Source: an uncultured beta proteobacterium
GTDB taxonomy: Bacteria; Pseudomonadota; Gammaproteobacteria; Burkholderiales; SG8-39
Reading direction: 5' to 3'
DNA: 12,027 nt
NCBI GenBank assembly: GCA_902826155.1
Contig: CADEDU010000024.1
Coordinates: forward strand, 14,271-26,297
Below are positions 1 to 7,918 of the stretch, piece after piece. A program made the position numbers and the translations under genes. Each line of letters opens with the position of its first letter. The stretch's first letter is position 1. Below the pieces are notes generated by a model. It did no database searches and was not told the origin of the DNA. It worked only from the letters and a program-made list of their open reading frames with translations.

Positions 1-1097
1 ACAAGGATGAACTCGGGCTGGCCAATGGCATCCGCATCGGCCTCGCGCGCGTTGGTCTGCTCACGGCCGGCATGATGCTGGTGCTGGTGCACTACGTCGA
101 CTGGCAGGGCGCGTTCCTGTTCGGCGCGATGATGTTCGCGGTGCTGGCGGTCGTGATGCTGACCGCACCCAAGGAAAAGCCACCTCCGGCGCTGAAGCAA
201 TTGTCATTGGCGACCGAACTGGCCGCGATCGTGCGCAAGCCGCGATTGGTGACGACGGTCGTGCTGCTCGCGCTGGGCGTGCTCGGGCTCGTCTATCGCG
301 ACATCAAGGCGTTGCACGGAGTGAGCTGGTTGTGGCCCGCGGCGTTCGCGATCGCGGCTGCGTTGATCGGCGCGGCGTGGCTCGGCAAACGCAGTCATCC
401 GGCGCCCACCGCAGCCGACGAGAAGCGCGGACCGATGTTCGGCGCGCTGTTCGAATTGCTCGGCCGGCCGGGGATGATGCCAGTGGCGCTGTTCGTGCTG
501 ACGTTCAAGCTGGGCGATGCGGCGATGGGCTTCATGGTCAAACCGTTCTGGGTCGATCGTGGTTTCACGCCCGCCGAGATCGGCCTGGTGTCGGTCAACA
601 TCGGCCTGGGACTATCGATCCTGGGCGGCCTGATCGGCGGCTGGTACGTCGATCGCGTCGGCGTGTTTCGTGCCTTGTGGGTGCTCGGGATATGGCAGGC
701 GCTCTCCAACCTGGGCTACGTCGCTGCCGCCGCCTTGTTGCCTGCCGGCGGCGAACTCGAACCCTGGCATCGCGCGCTCCTGTACGGCGCGAGCGCGGGT
801 GAATCGATCACCGGCGGATTGGGCACCGGCGCGTTTCTCGCCTTCCTGATGTCCATCGTCGACAAGAATCGTGCAGCGGCCGAGTACGCGCTGCTGTCAT
901 CGCTCTTCGCGCTCACGCGCTCAGTGGCCGGCTGGGCCAGCGGTCATGGCGCCGAATCGATGGGCTATGCACCGTACTTTCTGCTGACGTTCGTGTTGTC
1001 GTTTCCCGCCTATCTGCTGCTGCCCTGGGTACGCGGCATGCTCGCGCAGTTGTCGGTATCACAATCGACAACAACACCGAGTGCTCGAAGTGGCTGA
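1..1097 (+). CDS. ampG: AmpG-like muropeptide MFS permease, 5' truncated
   Basis: An integral inner-membrane transporter of the major facilitator superfamily. Reading in frame from base 3 gives 364 residues to the stop, so the gene starts before the window. About 120-150 N-terminal residues are probably missing if the family length of around 490 applies. The fragment is a run of hydrophobic helices joined by short basic loops. The segments NGIRIGLARVG, VGVFRALWVLGIWQALSN and YALLSSLFALTRSVAGW line up by eye with the corresponding parts of E. coli AmpG, as remembered. An extra helix pair near residues 80-130 fits the AmpG arrangement of more than 12 helices. AmpG imports GlcNAc-anhydroMurNAc peptides for wall recycling. 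That role is inferred here, and a related PAT/acetyl-CoA-type MFS transporter is the main alternative. No terminator with a T-tract is visible after the stop. Confidence 0.75.
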   Translation, partial: KDELGLANGIRIGLARVGLLTAGMMLVLVHYVDWQGAFLFGAMMFAVLAVVMLTAPKEKPPPALKQLSLATELAAIVRKPRLVTTVVLLALGVLGLVYRDIKALHGVSWLWPAAFAIAAALIGAAWLGKRSHPAPTAADEKRGPMFGALFELLGRPGMMPVALFVLTFKLGDAAMGFMVKPFWVDRGFTPAEIGLVSVNIGLGLSILGGLIGGWYVDRVGVFRALWVLGIWQALSNLGYVAAAALLPAGGELEPWHRALLYGASAGESITGGLGTGAFLAFLMSIVDKNRAAAEYALLSSLFALTRSVAGWASGHGAESMGYAPYFLLTFVLSFPAYLLLPWVRGMLAQLSVSQSTTTPSARSG

Positions 1098-1241
1098 GCG
1101 TCAGGAATTTCCGCGCCGCGGGTCTTGACCTGTTGTCCTGAGATTCCGCAGCCGCTAACCGGCAATTCGCGCGTGCGTGTGCACGGTCATCTCACGCACT
1201 CCGTCGTCGGTCACGTGCTCGCTGCCCGCAACGGATGCGAG

Positions 1242-1250
1242 TGCTAGACT
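1242..1250 (+). promoter_or_regulatory. Weak candidate extended -10 element for the FAH-family gene
   Basis: TGCTAGACT in the 251-nt gap after the permease gene has an extended -10 TG followed by TAGACT, a 4/6 match to the consensus. It is followed by an AT-rich AAATTT. No convincing -35 is present: the best hexamer at 17-nt spacing matches only 3/6. It lies about 100 nt before the chosen start codon. The rest of the gap (1098-1348) shows no gene or clear structure beyond a weak 6-bp stem pairing 1101-1106 with 1136-1141. Confidence 0.25.
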
Positions 1251-1348
1251 AAATTTCAGCCAGTACCAAGATGCTGTGGCGGACTGCAGGCTCGCGTGTC
1301 ACCGAGCTCAACGTGTTCGTACACACACAACACAAAAGGAGCGAGTTC

Positions 1349-2353
1349 ATGAAACTGGTGACCTTCCGCAAAGGGCGCGCGCAGCCACGCGCCGGCGCCC
1401 TCATCGATGATGGCCGCACTGTGGTCGATCTGCAGGTGGCGCACCGGGGAAAGCACGGCAAGTCGTCCAAGCTGCTGACCAGCGTGCTGTCGATCATCGA
1501 AGGTGGTGATGATGCGCTCGCACTGGCCCGCGCGGTCTGCGTGGACGTGCCTCAAGACAACGCGGCGCGGCTCGACGCGAGCAAGGTGAAGCTGCTGGCG
1601 CCGGTGCCACAGCCGCCCCAGTTGCGCGATTTCCTGTGCTTCGAGACGCATCTGGTGCAGGCGTTCGCGGCCACACGGCGAGTGCGCGCGCAGGAATCTC
1701 CCGATCCCGCCGCGGCGCTGGCGGAGATGGAAGCCAAGGGCATGTTTGCCGTGCCGAAGGTGTGGTACGAGCGGCCGCTCTTCTATCACCCGAATCGCCT
1801 GACCGTATGCGGCAACGACGTGGACGTCCCCTGGCCCGAGTACTCCAACGCGCTCGATTTCGAACTGGAGTTCGGCTGCTACATCGGCAAGGCCGGCAAG
1901 GACATTGCCCGCGATGCCGCGCGCCCACACATCTTCGGCTACACGATCTACAACGACTTCTCGGCGCGTGACGAGCAGGGCAAGGATATGGCCGGTCAGC
2001 TCGGGCCGGGCAAGGGCAAGGACTTCGACAACTCCAACTCGATGGGTCCGTGCCTGGTCACCGCCGACGAAATCCCGGATCCTTACAACCTGGCGATGGT
2101 GGTGCGCGTCAATGGCGAGGAGTGGGGGCGCGGCAACTCGGGCACCATGCATTGGAAGTTCGAAGACTGCATCGCGCACATCAGCCGCTCCGAAACGCTG
2201 CATCCGGGCGAGTTTCTCGGTTCGGGCACGGTGGGCAACGGTTGCGGACTTGAGCACATGCGCTTCCTCAAGCCCGGCGACACGATCGAGCTGGAGGTGG
2301 AGCGCATCGGCGTGCTGCGCAATCGCGTGGTGAGGAAACGCGCACGCAGCTGA
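1349..2353 (+). CDS. Fumarylacetoacetate hydrolase (FAH) family enzyme
   Basis: A probable cytoplasmic, divalent-metal-dependent hydrolase or hydratase acting on a 2-oxo or 1,3-dioxo acid, of 334 residues. The FAH active-site pattern is visible. LRDFLCFETH supplies Asp94 (metal) and His101 (general base) with the same 7-residue spacing as Asp126/His133 of mouse FAH. LDFELEFG gives Glu172 and Glu174, and YNDFSARD gives Asp203. LGPGKGKDF gives Lys224, matching the FAH LGPxxGKxF motif. The NDxSARD and LGP..GK signatures make it closer to true fumarylacetoacetases than to minimal hydratases, but it is shorter than the roughly 420-residue FAH of tyrosine breakdown. The substrate is therefore unassigned. 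The start at 1349 was chosen because AAAAGGAG sits 7 nt upstream and the protein then begins MKLVTFR, typical of the family. An in-frame ATG at 1271 lacks this support. A cyclase-family gene follows after 113 nt on the same strand. Confidence 0.9.
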   Translation: MKLVTFRKGRAQPRAGALIDDGRTVVDLQVAHRGKHGKSSKLLTSVLSIIEGGDDALALARAVCVDVPQDNAARLDASKVKLLAPVPQPPQLRDFLCFETHLVQAFAATRRVRAQESPDPAAALAEMEAKGMFAVPKVWYERPLFYHPNRLTVCGNDVDVPWPEYSNALDFELEFGCYIGKAGKDIARDAARPHIFGYTIYNDFSARDEQGKDMAGQLGPGKGKDFDNSNSMGPCLVTADEIPDPYNLAMVVRVNGEEWGRGNSGTMHWKFEDCIAHISRSETLHPGEFLGSGTVGNGCGLEHMRFLKPGDTIELEVERIGVLRNRVVRKRARS

Positions 2354-2466
2354 TCGGTTCACCCCACGCGCAGTCCGCTTTACGCCGGCGCGAGCATCTA
2401 TCGCATTCGTATCGTTGGTATCTTTTCTCGATCTCCATCATTTCAGCGCGCTATCGGAGCACACGC

Positions 2467-3285
2467 ATGGCACGACGATTCGTCGATCTATCGATCTTCC
2501 TGGAGAACGACGTGGCCTCCGATCCGCCGGCATTCCGGCCGAAGATCGAATACGTCAACCACGATCATTCGGTGCAGGAAGTGCTCGATTTCTTCCCCGG
2601 ATTGCGCAAGGGCGACCTGCCCGACGGCGAAGGCTGGGCGGTGGAGAAGATCCAGCTGATCACCCACAGCGGCACGCATCTGGATGCGCCGTACCACTTC
2701 CACTCGACGATGAATCACGGCGAGCGCGCGATCACGATCGATGAGGTGCCGCTCGAGTGGTGCTTCCAGCCGGGTGTGAAGCTCGATTTCCGCCATCTGC
2801 CCGACGGCTACGTGGTGAAGGCCGAAGATGTCGAGGCGGAGTTGAAGCGCATCGGTCATACGCTCGCGCCGCTCGAGATCGTCGTGGTCAACACACGAGC
2901 GGGCAAGCGCTACGGCCACGACGACTACGTGAGCGCAGGATGCGGCATGGGCTACGAGGCGACCATGTACCTGCTGGAGCGCGGCGTGCGGCTCACCGGC
3001 ATCGACGGCTGGAGCTGGGACGCACCGTTCGTGCACACCGCGCAGAAGTACCAGCAGACCAAGGACGCTTCACTGATCTGGGAAGGTCACAAGGCCGGTC
3101 GCCATATCGGCTACTGCCATCTGGAAAAGCTGCACAACCTCGAGGTGCTGCCGCCCACCGGCTTCATGATCTCGTGTTTCCCTCACAAGATCCGCGGTGC
3201 CTCAGCCGGGTGGACTCGCGCGGTAGCGATCTTCGACGACACGATCCTGGAAGCCACGCGGCGCGAGAACGCCAGCAGGGCGTAA
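2467..3285 (+). CDS. Cyclase-family metal-dependent hydrolase (kynurenine formamidase/isatin hydrolase-like)
   Basis: A 272-residue member of the cyclase superfamily that includes KynB and isatin hydrolase, enzymes that open amide or lactam-type bonds with bound metal. The metal motif is HSGTHLDAPYH, giving His67, His71, Asp73 and His77. Further on, WEGHKAGRH (His208) and CHLEKLHNLEVLP (Glu220) match the family's C-terminal conserved stretch, which ends in RAVAIFDD. It is longer than typical KynB (about 210 residues) and nearer the 260-280-residue isatin-hydrolase-like class, so kynurenine formamidase activity should not be assumed. No signal peptide is seen. GGAG lies 7 nt before the ATG and supports this start. 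The preceding FAH-family gene is co-directional, so both may serve one ring-cleavage or dioxo-acid pathway, which is inference. It converges on xthA with a 27-nt gap. Confidence 0.88.
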   Translation: MARRFVDLSIFLENDVASDPPAFRPKIEYVNHDHSVQEVLDFFPGLRKGDLPDGEGWAVEKIQLITHSGTHLDAPYHFHSTMNHGERAITIDEVPLEWCFQPGVKLDFRHLPDGYVVKAEDVEAELKRIGHTLAPLEIVVVNTRAGKRYGHDDYVSAGCGMGYEATMYLLERGVRLTGIDGWSWDAPFVHTAQKYQQTKDASLIWEGHKAGRHIGYCHLEKLHNLEVLPPTGFMISCFPHKIRGASAGWTRAVAIFDDTILEATRRENASRA

Positions 3286-3307
3286 CACTCGCACCTGGAT
3301 CGTGAGC

Positions 3308-3325
3308 GGCGATCAGTCGATCGCC
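3308..3325. other. Perfect 7-bp hairpin across the xthA stop codon, between convergent genes
   Basis: GGCGATC (3308-3314) pairs with GATCGCC (3319-3325) around the 4-nt loop AGTC. The xthA stop codon (3313-3315, minus strand) sits at the loop/stem junction. It is the only perfect stem seen near the meeting point of the cyclase gene and xthA. Neither strand has a T-run after it, so it is not a standard intrinsic terminator. It could protect a 3' end or pause polymerase. Confidence 0.45.
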
Positions 3326-4092
3326 CAGTCGTAGTCGATCGTGAGCGGCGCGTGATCGGAAAAGCGCTTGCTGGTGTAGATGGTCGCGCGCGTGGCCTTG
3401 GCAGCGATTCCCGGTGTGGCGATCTGATAGTCCAGACGCCAGCCGACGTTCTTGGCCCATGCCTGGCCGCGATTCGACCACCAGGTGTACTGCTCCGGCC
3501 GTGGATCGAGGCGACGGAACACATCGACGAAGCCGATCTCGTCGAATACGCGGGTGAGCCAGGCGCGTTCCTCGGGCAGAAATCCCGAATTCTTCTGATT
3601 CGAGCGCCAGTTCTTCAGATCGATCTCCTTGTGCGCGATGTTCCAGTCGCCGCACAGCACGATCTCGCGACCCGAGGCGCGCAGCTTCTTCAGCACCGGC
3701 AGGAACGCGCCCATGAAACGGAACTTGGCCTGCAGGCGTTCGTCCGAACTCGTGCCCGACGGGACATACACCGACACGATCGAGAGCGCGCCGAAATCGG
3801 CTTGCAGGTAACGGCCCTCGGCGTCGAATTCGGCGTTGCCGATACCGGTCAGCACTCGATCGGGCGTGCGGCGCGAATACATCGCCACGCCGGAGTAGCC
3901 TTTTTTCTGCGCGGTATGGAAATGCGCGGCGTGATTCTTCGGTGCGACGATCGCGGCATCGAGATCGGCCTCGTGTGCCTTGACCTCCTGCATGCACAGC
4001 ACGTCGGCCTTGTGTTTGCTCCACCACGCGGGTAGCCCCTTGCTGAAGGCGGAGCGGATGCCATTCACATTCAAGCTCACGATGCGCAGCAT
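3313..4092 (-). CDS. xthA: Exodeoxyribonuclease III (AP endonuclease)
   Basis: A 259-residue Mg-dependent nuclease of the endonuclease/exonuclease/phosphatase fold. It cuts at abasic sites, clears blocked 3' ends and digests duplex DNA 3' to 5' in base-excision repair. The catalytic set of E. coli ExoIII is present: Asn7 in SLNVNGIRSA, Glu36 in LCMQEVKAH, Tyr109, Asp149 and Asn151 in CGDWNIAH, Asp221 in RLDYQ, and Asp246-His247 in FSDHAPL. Length is close to the E. coli enzyme (268). The start at 4092 gives the usual MLRIVSLNVNG N-terminus. A second in-frame ATG at 4101 would add three residues, and neither has a clear Shine-Dalgarno, so this choice is uncertain by nine bases. The gene is divergent from the DUF4124 gene (218-nt gap) and convergent with the cyclase gene. 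Confidence 0.95.
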   Translation of the reverse strand: MLRIVSLNVNGIRSAFSKGLPAWWSKHKADVLCMQEVKAHEADLDAAIVAPKNHAAHFHTAQKKGYSGVAMYSRRTPDRVLTGIGNAEFDAEGRYLQADFGALSIVSVYVPSGTSSDERLQAKFRFMGAFLPVLKKLRASGREIVLCGDWNIAHKEIDLKNWRSNQKNSGFLPEERAWLTRVFDEIGFVDVFRRLDPRPEQYTWWSNRGQAWAKNVGWRLDYQIATPGIAAKATRATIYTSKRFSDHAPLTIDYDWAID

Positions 4093-4138
4093 GGTCGTCA
4101 TTCGGTTGTTATGGGTTATCGCGACGTGCGTGGGCGAG

Positions 4139-4165
4139 ATTTTACGCAAACCAGGCTGGACACAA
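4139..4165 (-). promoter_or_regulatory. Candidate xthA promoter
   Basis: On the minus strand TAAAAT (4144 to 4139) matches 5/6 of the -10 consensus and lies about 45 nt upstream of the xthA start. A TTGTGT hexamer (4165 to 4160) shares the TTG core of a -35 box, but at a short 15-nt spacing. The position fits a sigma-70-type promoter, but the spacing and -35 are poor. The rest of the 218-nt divergent gap (4093-4310) shows no recognisable promoter for the plus-strand gene. Confidence 0.3.
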
Positions 4166-4310
4166 TCCACGCGCGCGACCCGTGCCGCCCCGCCCGCGGA
4201 CGATCCAAGCACGTGCGGTAACAGTTCTCAGCGCGCGGATGCCGTGGCTTCAGGGCGGGTGTTCGCCGGCCGATATCTCCCCGTACCCACGCCATTCCCG
4301 GAACGAATCC

Positions 4311-4964
4311 ATGCGCTCGCCCATTCGATCCTTCCGCCGCCCGCTGATCGCCGTCGCCTTGCTTGCTGTCGCGCCGCTAGCCGCGGGCCAGACGCTCTAC
4401 CGCTACGTCGACCAGAACGGCAAGGTGCACTACAGCGAGCGCCCGCCGATCGAGGCCACCGGACGGACAACCGACAAGCTGGGGCCGAGCGGAACCTTGC
4501 GTGCCCGCACCAACGCGGCGCCGACCGCCGAGGAACGCGCCGCGGCTGAAGCCGAGCGCAAGCGCAAGGAGCAGGAGGAAGCCGAATCCCGTGTGGAGAA
4601 CCGCCGCACACAGGCCATTCTCAATGCCTACGCCAGCGAGAACGATCTCGAGAAGGCGCGGGCCGAATCGCTGCGACCGGTGCGCGAGATCATCAGCGAG
4701 ACCGAGGCGAAAGTGGCGCGGCTCGATGCGCGCTGGACCGAGCTCGATGCCGAAGCGAAGGCACTGCAAGGCAAACCGCTCCCGCCGAAGCTGCGCGCCG
4801 ATCTGCGCCAGGTCGAGAGCGAACGCAACGCGCTGCGGCTGTTGTTGGAAGCCAAGCAGAAGGAAGAGCGCGCGATCATTTCGCGCTTCGATGAGGACAA
4901 GCGCCGCTATGTCGAGGGCCGGCGCGCGCGCGCCAACAACGCCAAGCAGGCGGGCGTACAGTAG
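4311..4964 (+). CDS. Secreted/periplasmic DUF4124 coiled-coil protein
   Basis: A 217-residue protein of unknown function. The first 26 residues form a Sec signal peptide: basic RSPIRSFRRP, hydrophobic LIAVALLAVAPL, then AAG before QTLYRYVD, with likely cleavage at AAG/Q or nearby. There is no lipobox cysteine. Residues 28-43 (LYRYVDQNGKVHYSER) are the DUF4124 signature, a short beta-type module common at the mature N-terminus of proteobacterial periplasmic proteins. Residues about 73-205 are very rich in Glu, Arg, Ala and Lys with heptad-like spacing, suggesting a long helical coiled coil. The tail is basic (RRARANNAKQ). The ATG at 4311 was chosen because it puts the signal peptide at the N-terminus. 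The frame is open further upstream, but that extension (from 4182) has no family features. The ribosome site is weak (GGAA, 4300-4303). The gene ends 7 nt from the end of gatB, facing it. Confidence 0.82.
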   Translation: MRSPIRSFRRPLIAVALLAVAPLAAGQTLYRYVDQNGKVHYSERPPIEATGRTTDKLGPSGTLRARTNAAPTAEERAAAEAERKRKEQEEAESRVENRRTQAILNAYASENDLEKARAESLRPVREIISETEAKVARLDARWTELDAEAKALQGKPLPPKLRADLRQVESERNALRLLLEAKQKEERAIISRFDEDKRRYVEGRRARANNAKQAGVQ

Positions 4965-4971
4965 GCGCGCC

Positions 4972-6447
4972 TCAACCGCCCAGCTTTTGTTTCAGTAGCG
5001 CGGTGATCTGGGCGGGATTGCCCTTGCCCTTGGTCGCCTTCATCGCCTGGCCAACCAGGAAGTTGAAGGCTTTCTCCTTGCCCGAGCGGAACTCGGCCAC
5101 CTGCGCCTGGTTGGCGGCGAGCACCTGATCGATCGCCGCACCGAGAGCGCCGCTGTCGGTGATCTGCTTCAGGCCTTTCTTGTCGATGATCGCATCGGCA
5201 GCACCCGCACCGCTTGCCTCGCCGGCCCAGATCGCATCGAACACGTCCTTGGCGATCTTGCCCGAGATGGTGTTGTCGCGAATTCGCATCAGCAGTCCGG
5301 CGAGTTGCTCGCTGTTTACCGGCGCCTGCGCGAGTTCGAGATCGGCGCGGTTGAGCGCACCGGACAACTCGCCCATCACCCAGTTCGCGACCAGCTTGGC
5401 GCTGGCAGCATCCGGAGCACCAGACCCGCTGAGCCGCGTCAATACGTCTTCGAAATAAGCCGCCATCTCGCGCGACTGTGTGATCGTCGCGGCGTCGTAG
5501 GCCGACAACCCCAACGTCGACTGGAATCGTGAGCGCTTGGCCGCGGGAAGCTCGGGCAGTGCTGCGCGCACCTGCTCGAGCATCGCCTCGGTGACCACCA
5601 GCGGCGGCAGATCGGGATCGGGGAAGTAGCGGTAGTCGTGCGCGTCCTCTTTCGATCGCATCGCACGGGTGTGATCGCGCTCTGCGTCGTACAGGCGCGT
5701 CTCCTGCACGATGCGCTTGCCGTCTTCGAGCAGTTCGATCTGTCGCGCCGCCTCGAACTCGATAGCCCGCTCCAGAAAGCGAAACGAGTTGAGGTTCTTG
5801 ATCTCGCAGCGTGTGCCAAGCGGCTCGCCTTTGCGTCGCACCGACACGTTGGCATCGCAGCGGAACGACCCTTCCTGCAGGTTGCCGTCGCAGATGTCGA
5901 TCCAGCGCACCAGTCCATGCAGCGTCTTGGCGTAGGCGACCGCTTCTGCGGCCGATCGCATTTCGGGCTCGGTGACGATCTCCAGCAGCGGCGTGCCGGC
6001 GCGATTGAGGTCGATCCCGCTCATGCCATGGAAGTCCTCATGCAGCGACTTGCCGGCATCTTCCTCGAGGTGAGCGCGAGTAAGGTGAATGATTTTCTCG
6101 CCGTCCGCCGTGGCGATGGTGATCGATCCGCCAGCGACGATCGGCAGCTCGTACTGACTGATCTGGTAGCCCTTCGGCAGATCGGGATAGAAGTAGTTCT
6201 TGCGTGCGAACACCGAGCGTTTGTTGATCGTGCCGCCGACCGCGATGCCGAAGCGGATCGCACGCTCGATCGCGCCGGCGTTGGGTACGGGGAGGACACC
6301 GGGCAATGCGATGTCGACCGCGCAGGCTTGCGAGTTCGGTGCGGCGCCGAACCGGGTCGAGGCGCCGGAGAAGATCTTCGAGGCGGTGGACAACTGCGCG
6401 TGGGTTTCCAGCCCTATGACGATCTCCCAGTCCTTGCCGAGCGTCAT
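4972..6447 (-). CDS. gatB: Asp-tRNA(Asn)/Glu-tRNA(Gln) amidotransferase subunit B
   Basis: A 491-residue cytoplasmic subunit of GatCAB. It binds the misacylated tRNA and activates its side-chain carboxylate with ATP before transamidation with ammonia from GatA. Family signatures are complete: IGLETHAQL (11-19), [18 protein letters not shown] (82-99), HLEEDAGKS (126-134), [15 protein letters not shown] (148-162), [10 protein letters not shown] (194-203), CEIKNLNS (214-221) and [13 protein letters not shown] (271-283). The helical and YqeY-like tail ends [16 protein letters not shown] and then a short basic end, so the protein is full length. The start at 6447 is fixed by GGGGAGG 9 nt upstream (6463-6457), which lies inside the last codons of gatA, and by the usual N-terminus just before [11 protein letters not shown] longer open frame to 6597 overlaps gatA and is rejected. 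It is the last gene of gatC-gatA-gatB. Confidence 0.98.
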   Translation of the reverse strand: MTLGKDWEIVIGLETHAQLSTASKIFSGASTRFGAAPNSQACAVDIALPGVLPVPNAGAIERAIRFGIAVGGTINKRSVFARKNYFYPDLPKGYQISQYELPIVAGGSITIATADGEKIIHLTRAHLEEDAGKSLHEDFHGMSGIDLNRAGTPLLEIVTEPEMRSAAEAVAYAKTLHGLVRWIDICDGNLQEGSFRCDANVSVRRKGEPLGTRCEIKNLNSFRFLERAIEFEAARQIELLEDGKRIVQETRLYDAERDHTRAMRSKEDAHDYRYFPDPDLPPLVVTEAMLEQVRAALPELPAAKRSRFQSTLGLSAYDAATITQSREMAAYFEDVLTRLSGSGAPDAASAKLVANWVMGELSGALNRADLELAQAPVNSEQLAGLLMRIRDNTISGKIAKDVFDAIWAGEASGAGAADAIIDKKGLKQITDSGALGAAIDQVLAANQAQVAEFRSGKEKAFNFLVGQAMKATKGKGNPAQITALLKQKLGG

Positions 6448-6449
6448 GT

Positions 6450-7913
6450 TCAGTTGCCTCCCCATGCGGGTGGGCGGCGCGTATGCCAATCGGTCGCGCG
6501 TTGAAACTGGTGCGCGACATTGAGCATGCGCGCCTCGCCGAAATAGTTGCCCACCAGTTGCATCCCGATCGGCAATCCGCCGGCGCTCATCCCGCACGGA
6601 ATCGACGCGGCGGGCAAGCCCGCAAGGTTCGCGGGCACCGTGTAGATGTCACCCAGATACATCTGCACCGGATCGGCCGTTTTCTCGCCGAGTTTGAACG
6701 CGACGCTCGGTGTGACCGGCCCGATGATCAGATCGCAGGAGTGAAAGGCCTGCGCGTAATCGTCGGCGATGAGGCGGCGCACGCGTTGAGCCTGCAGGTA
6801 GTAGGCGTCGTAGTAGCCGTGCGACAGCACGTACGTGCCGATCAGGATGCGGCGCTTGACCTCGCTGCCGAACCCTTCAGCGCGGGAGCGCTCGTACATG
6901 TCGCGCAGATCGGCGTACTGTGAAGCGCGGTGACCGTACCGCACGCCGTCGTAGCGCGACAGATTGGACGACGCTTCGGCCGGCGCGATGACGTAGTACG
7001 CCGGGACCGACAGGTTCGTGCGCGGCAGCGAGACGTCGCACAGCGTGGCACCCAGCCGCTCCAGTTCATCGAGCGCCTTGCGCACCGCGTCGCCGACTTC
7101 CGGCTCGAGTCCGGCAGCGAAATGTTCTCGCGCGATGCCGATGCGCACACCGGCAAGCGGCTGCTCCAGCATGCGCGCGTAGTCCTCCGGCTGCCGTTCC
7201 AGGCTGGTGGCATCACGCGCGTCGAACCCAACCATGGCATTGAGTAGAACCGCCAGCTCTTGCGCCGAATGGGCGAACGGCCCGCCCTGATCGAGGCTCG
7301 AGGCGTACGCGACCATGCCGTAGCGTGACACCAGCCCGTACGTCGGCTTGATGCCGCACACACCGGTGAACGCGGCGGGCTGACGGATCGAGCCGCCGGT
7401 GTCGGTGCCGGTCGCCGCCGGTGCCAGGCCCGCTGCCACTGCCGCGGCCGATCCGCCGGAAGAGCCACCGGGAACGTACTCGGTATGCCAGGGGTTACGC
7501 ACCGGACCGAAGTACGAGTTCTCGTTCGACGAGCCCATCGCAAACTCGTCCATGTTTGTCTTGCCCAGCACCACTGCGCCCGCGCGTGCGAACTGCTCGA
7601 TCACGTGCGCATCGTACGGACTGACGAAGTCGGCGAGCATGCGCGAGCCGCACGTGCTGCGCCAGTCACGCGCAACGAACACGTCCTTGTGTGCGATTGG
7701 AATGCCGGTGAGCGGGTGCGCGTCTCCCGCGGCCAGGCGCGCATCGGCCAGGCGCGCTTGCATGAGACTGCGCTCGGCGTCGAGGGTGATGAATGCGTTG
7801 AGCCGCGGATTGGCGCGCTCGATACGCTGCAGGAACGCCTGCGTAAGCTCGACGCTGGAGAGCTTGCGCTCGCTGAGCGCGCGCGCGAGCTCGGAAAGTG
7901 TTGCGTCGATCAT
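6450..7913 (-). CDS. gatA: Asp-tRNA(Asn)/Glu-tRNA(Gln) amidotransferase subunit A (glutaminase)
   Basis: A 487-residue amidase-signature enzyme that releases ammonia from glutamine and channels it to GatB. The Ser-cisSer-Lys triad is readable: Lys76 in PIAHKDVF, Ser151 in [15 protein letters not shown] and Ser175 in [14 protein letters not shown]. Its spacings (75 and 24 residues) equal those of S. aureus GatA and [28 protein letters not shown] and the C-terminal [13 protein letters not shown] are also standard. Length matches the family (about 480-490). The start follows the gatC stop by 5 nt, and the stop is 2 nt before the gatB start, so translational coupling is likely. Partner subunits on both sides confirm this is GatA and not a stand-alone amidase. 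Confidence 0.98.
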   Translation of the reverse strand: MIDATLSELARALSERKLSSVELTQAFLQRIERANPRLNAFITLDAERSLMQARLADARLAAGDAHPLTGIPIAHKDVFVARDWRSTCGSRMLADFVSPYDAHVIEQFARAGAVVLGKTNMDEFAMGSSNENSYFGPVRNPWHTEYVPGGSSGGSAAAVAAGLAPAATGTDTGGSIRQPAAFTGVCGIKPTYGLVSRYGMVAYASSLDQGGPFAHSAQELAVLLNAMVGFDARDATSLERQPEDYARMLEQPLAGVRIGIAREHFAAGLEPEVGDAVRKALDELERLGATLCDVSLPRTNLSVPAYYVIAPAEASSNLSRYDGVRYGHRASQYADLRDMYERSRAEGFGSEVKRRILIGTYVLSHGYYDAYYLQAQRVRRLIADDYAQAFHSCDLIIGPVTPSVAFKLGEKTADPVQMYLGDIYTVPANLAGLPAASIPCGMSAGGLPIGMQLVGNYFGEARMLNVAHQFQRATDWHTRRPPAWGGN

Positions 7914-7918
7914 GCGCG

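Noticed and set aside
1101..1141. TCAGGA/TCCTGA inverted repeat after the permease gene as a terminator
   Set aside because: Only 6 bp with a 29-nt loop and no T-tract.
1177..1410. Small plus-strand frame (77 codons) in the gap before the FAH gene
   Set aside because: It overlaps the well-supported FAH start in another frame, has no ribosome site I can see and has a low-complexity Arg-rich tail.
1256..2362. Minus-strand 368-codon open frame opposite the FAH-family gene
   Set aside because: Composition (His/Arg/Val-rich, repetitive) is that of a shadow frame. The plus strand has conserved FAH active-site residues and a strong ribosome site.
2324..2370. Bulged stem pairing CGCGTGGTGA with TCACCCCACGCG across the FAH stop codon as a terminator
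   Set aside because: The loop is 25 nt with a 2-nt bulge and no T-run follows. Too weak to annotate, though it could fold in the mRNA.
3900..3905. Run of six T (A6G on the coding strand) inside xthA as a possible frameshift site
   Set aside because: The zero frame encodes the expected AQKKGYSGVA motif, and the protein is intact before and after. No downstream structure or alternative product is evident.
5638..6504. Plus-strand 288-codon open frame opposite gatB
   Set aside because: Antisense to highly conserved GatB motifs. Arg/Asp/Val-rich with no family resemblance.
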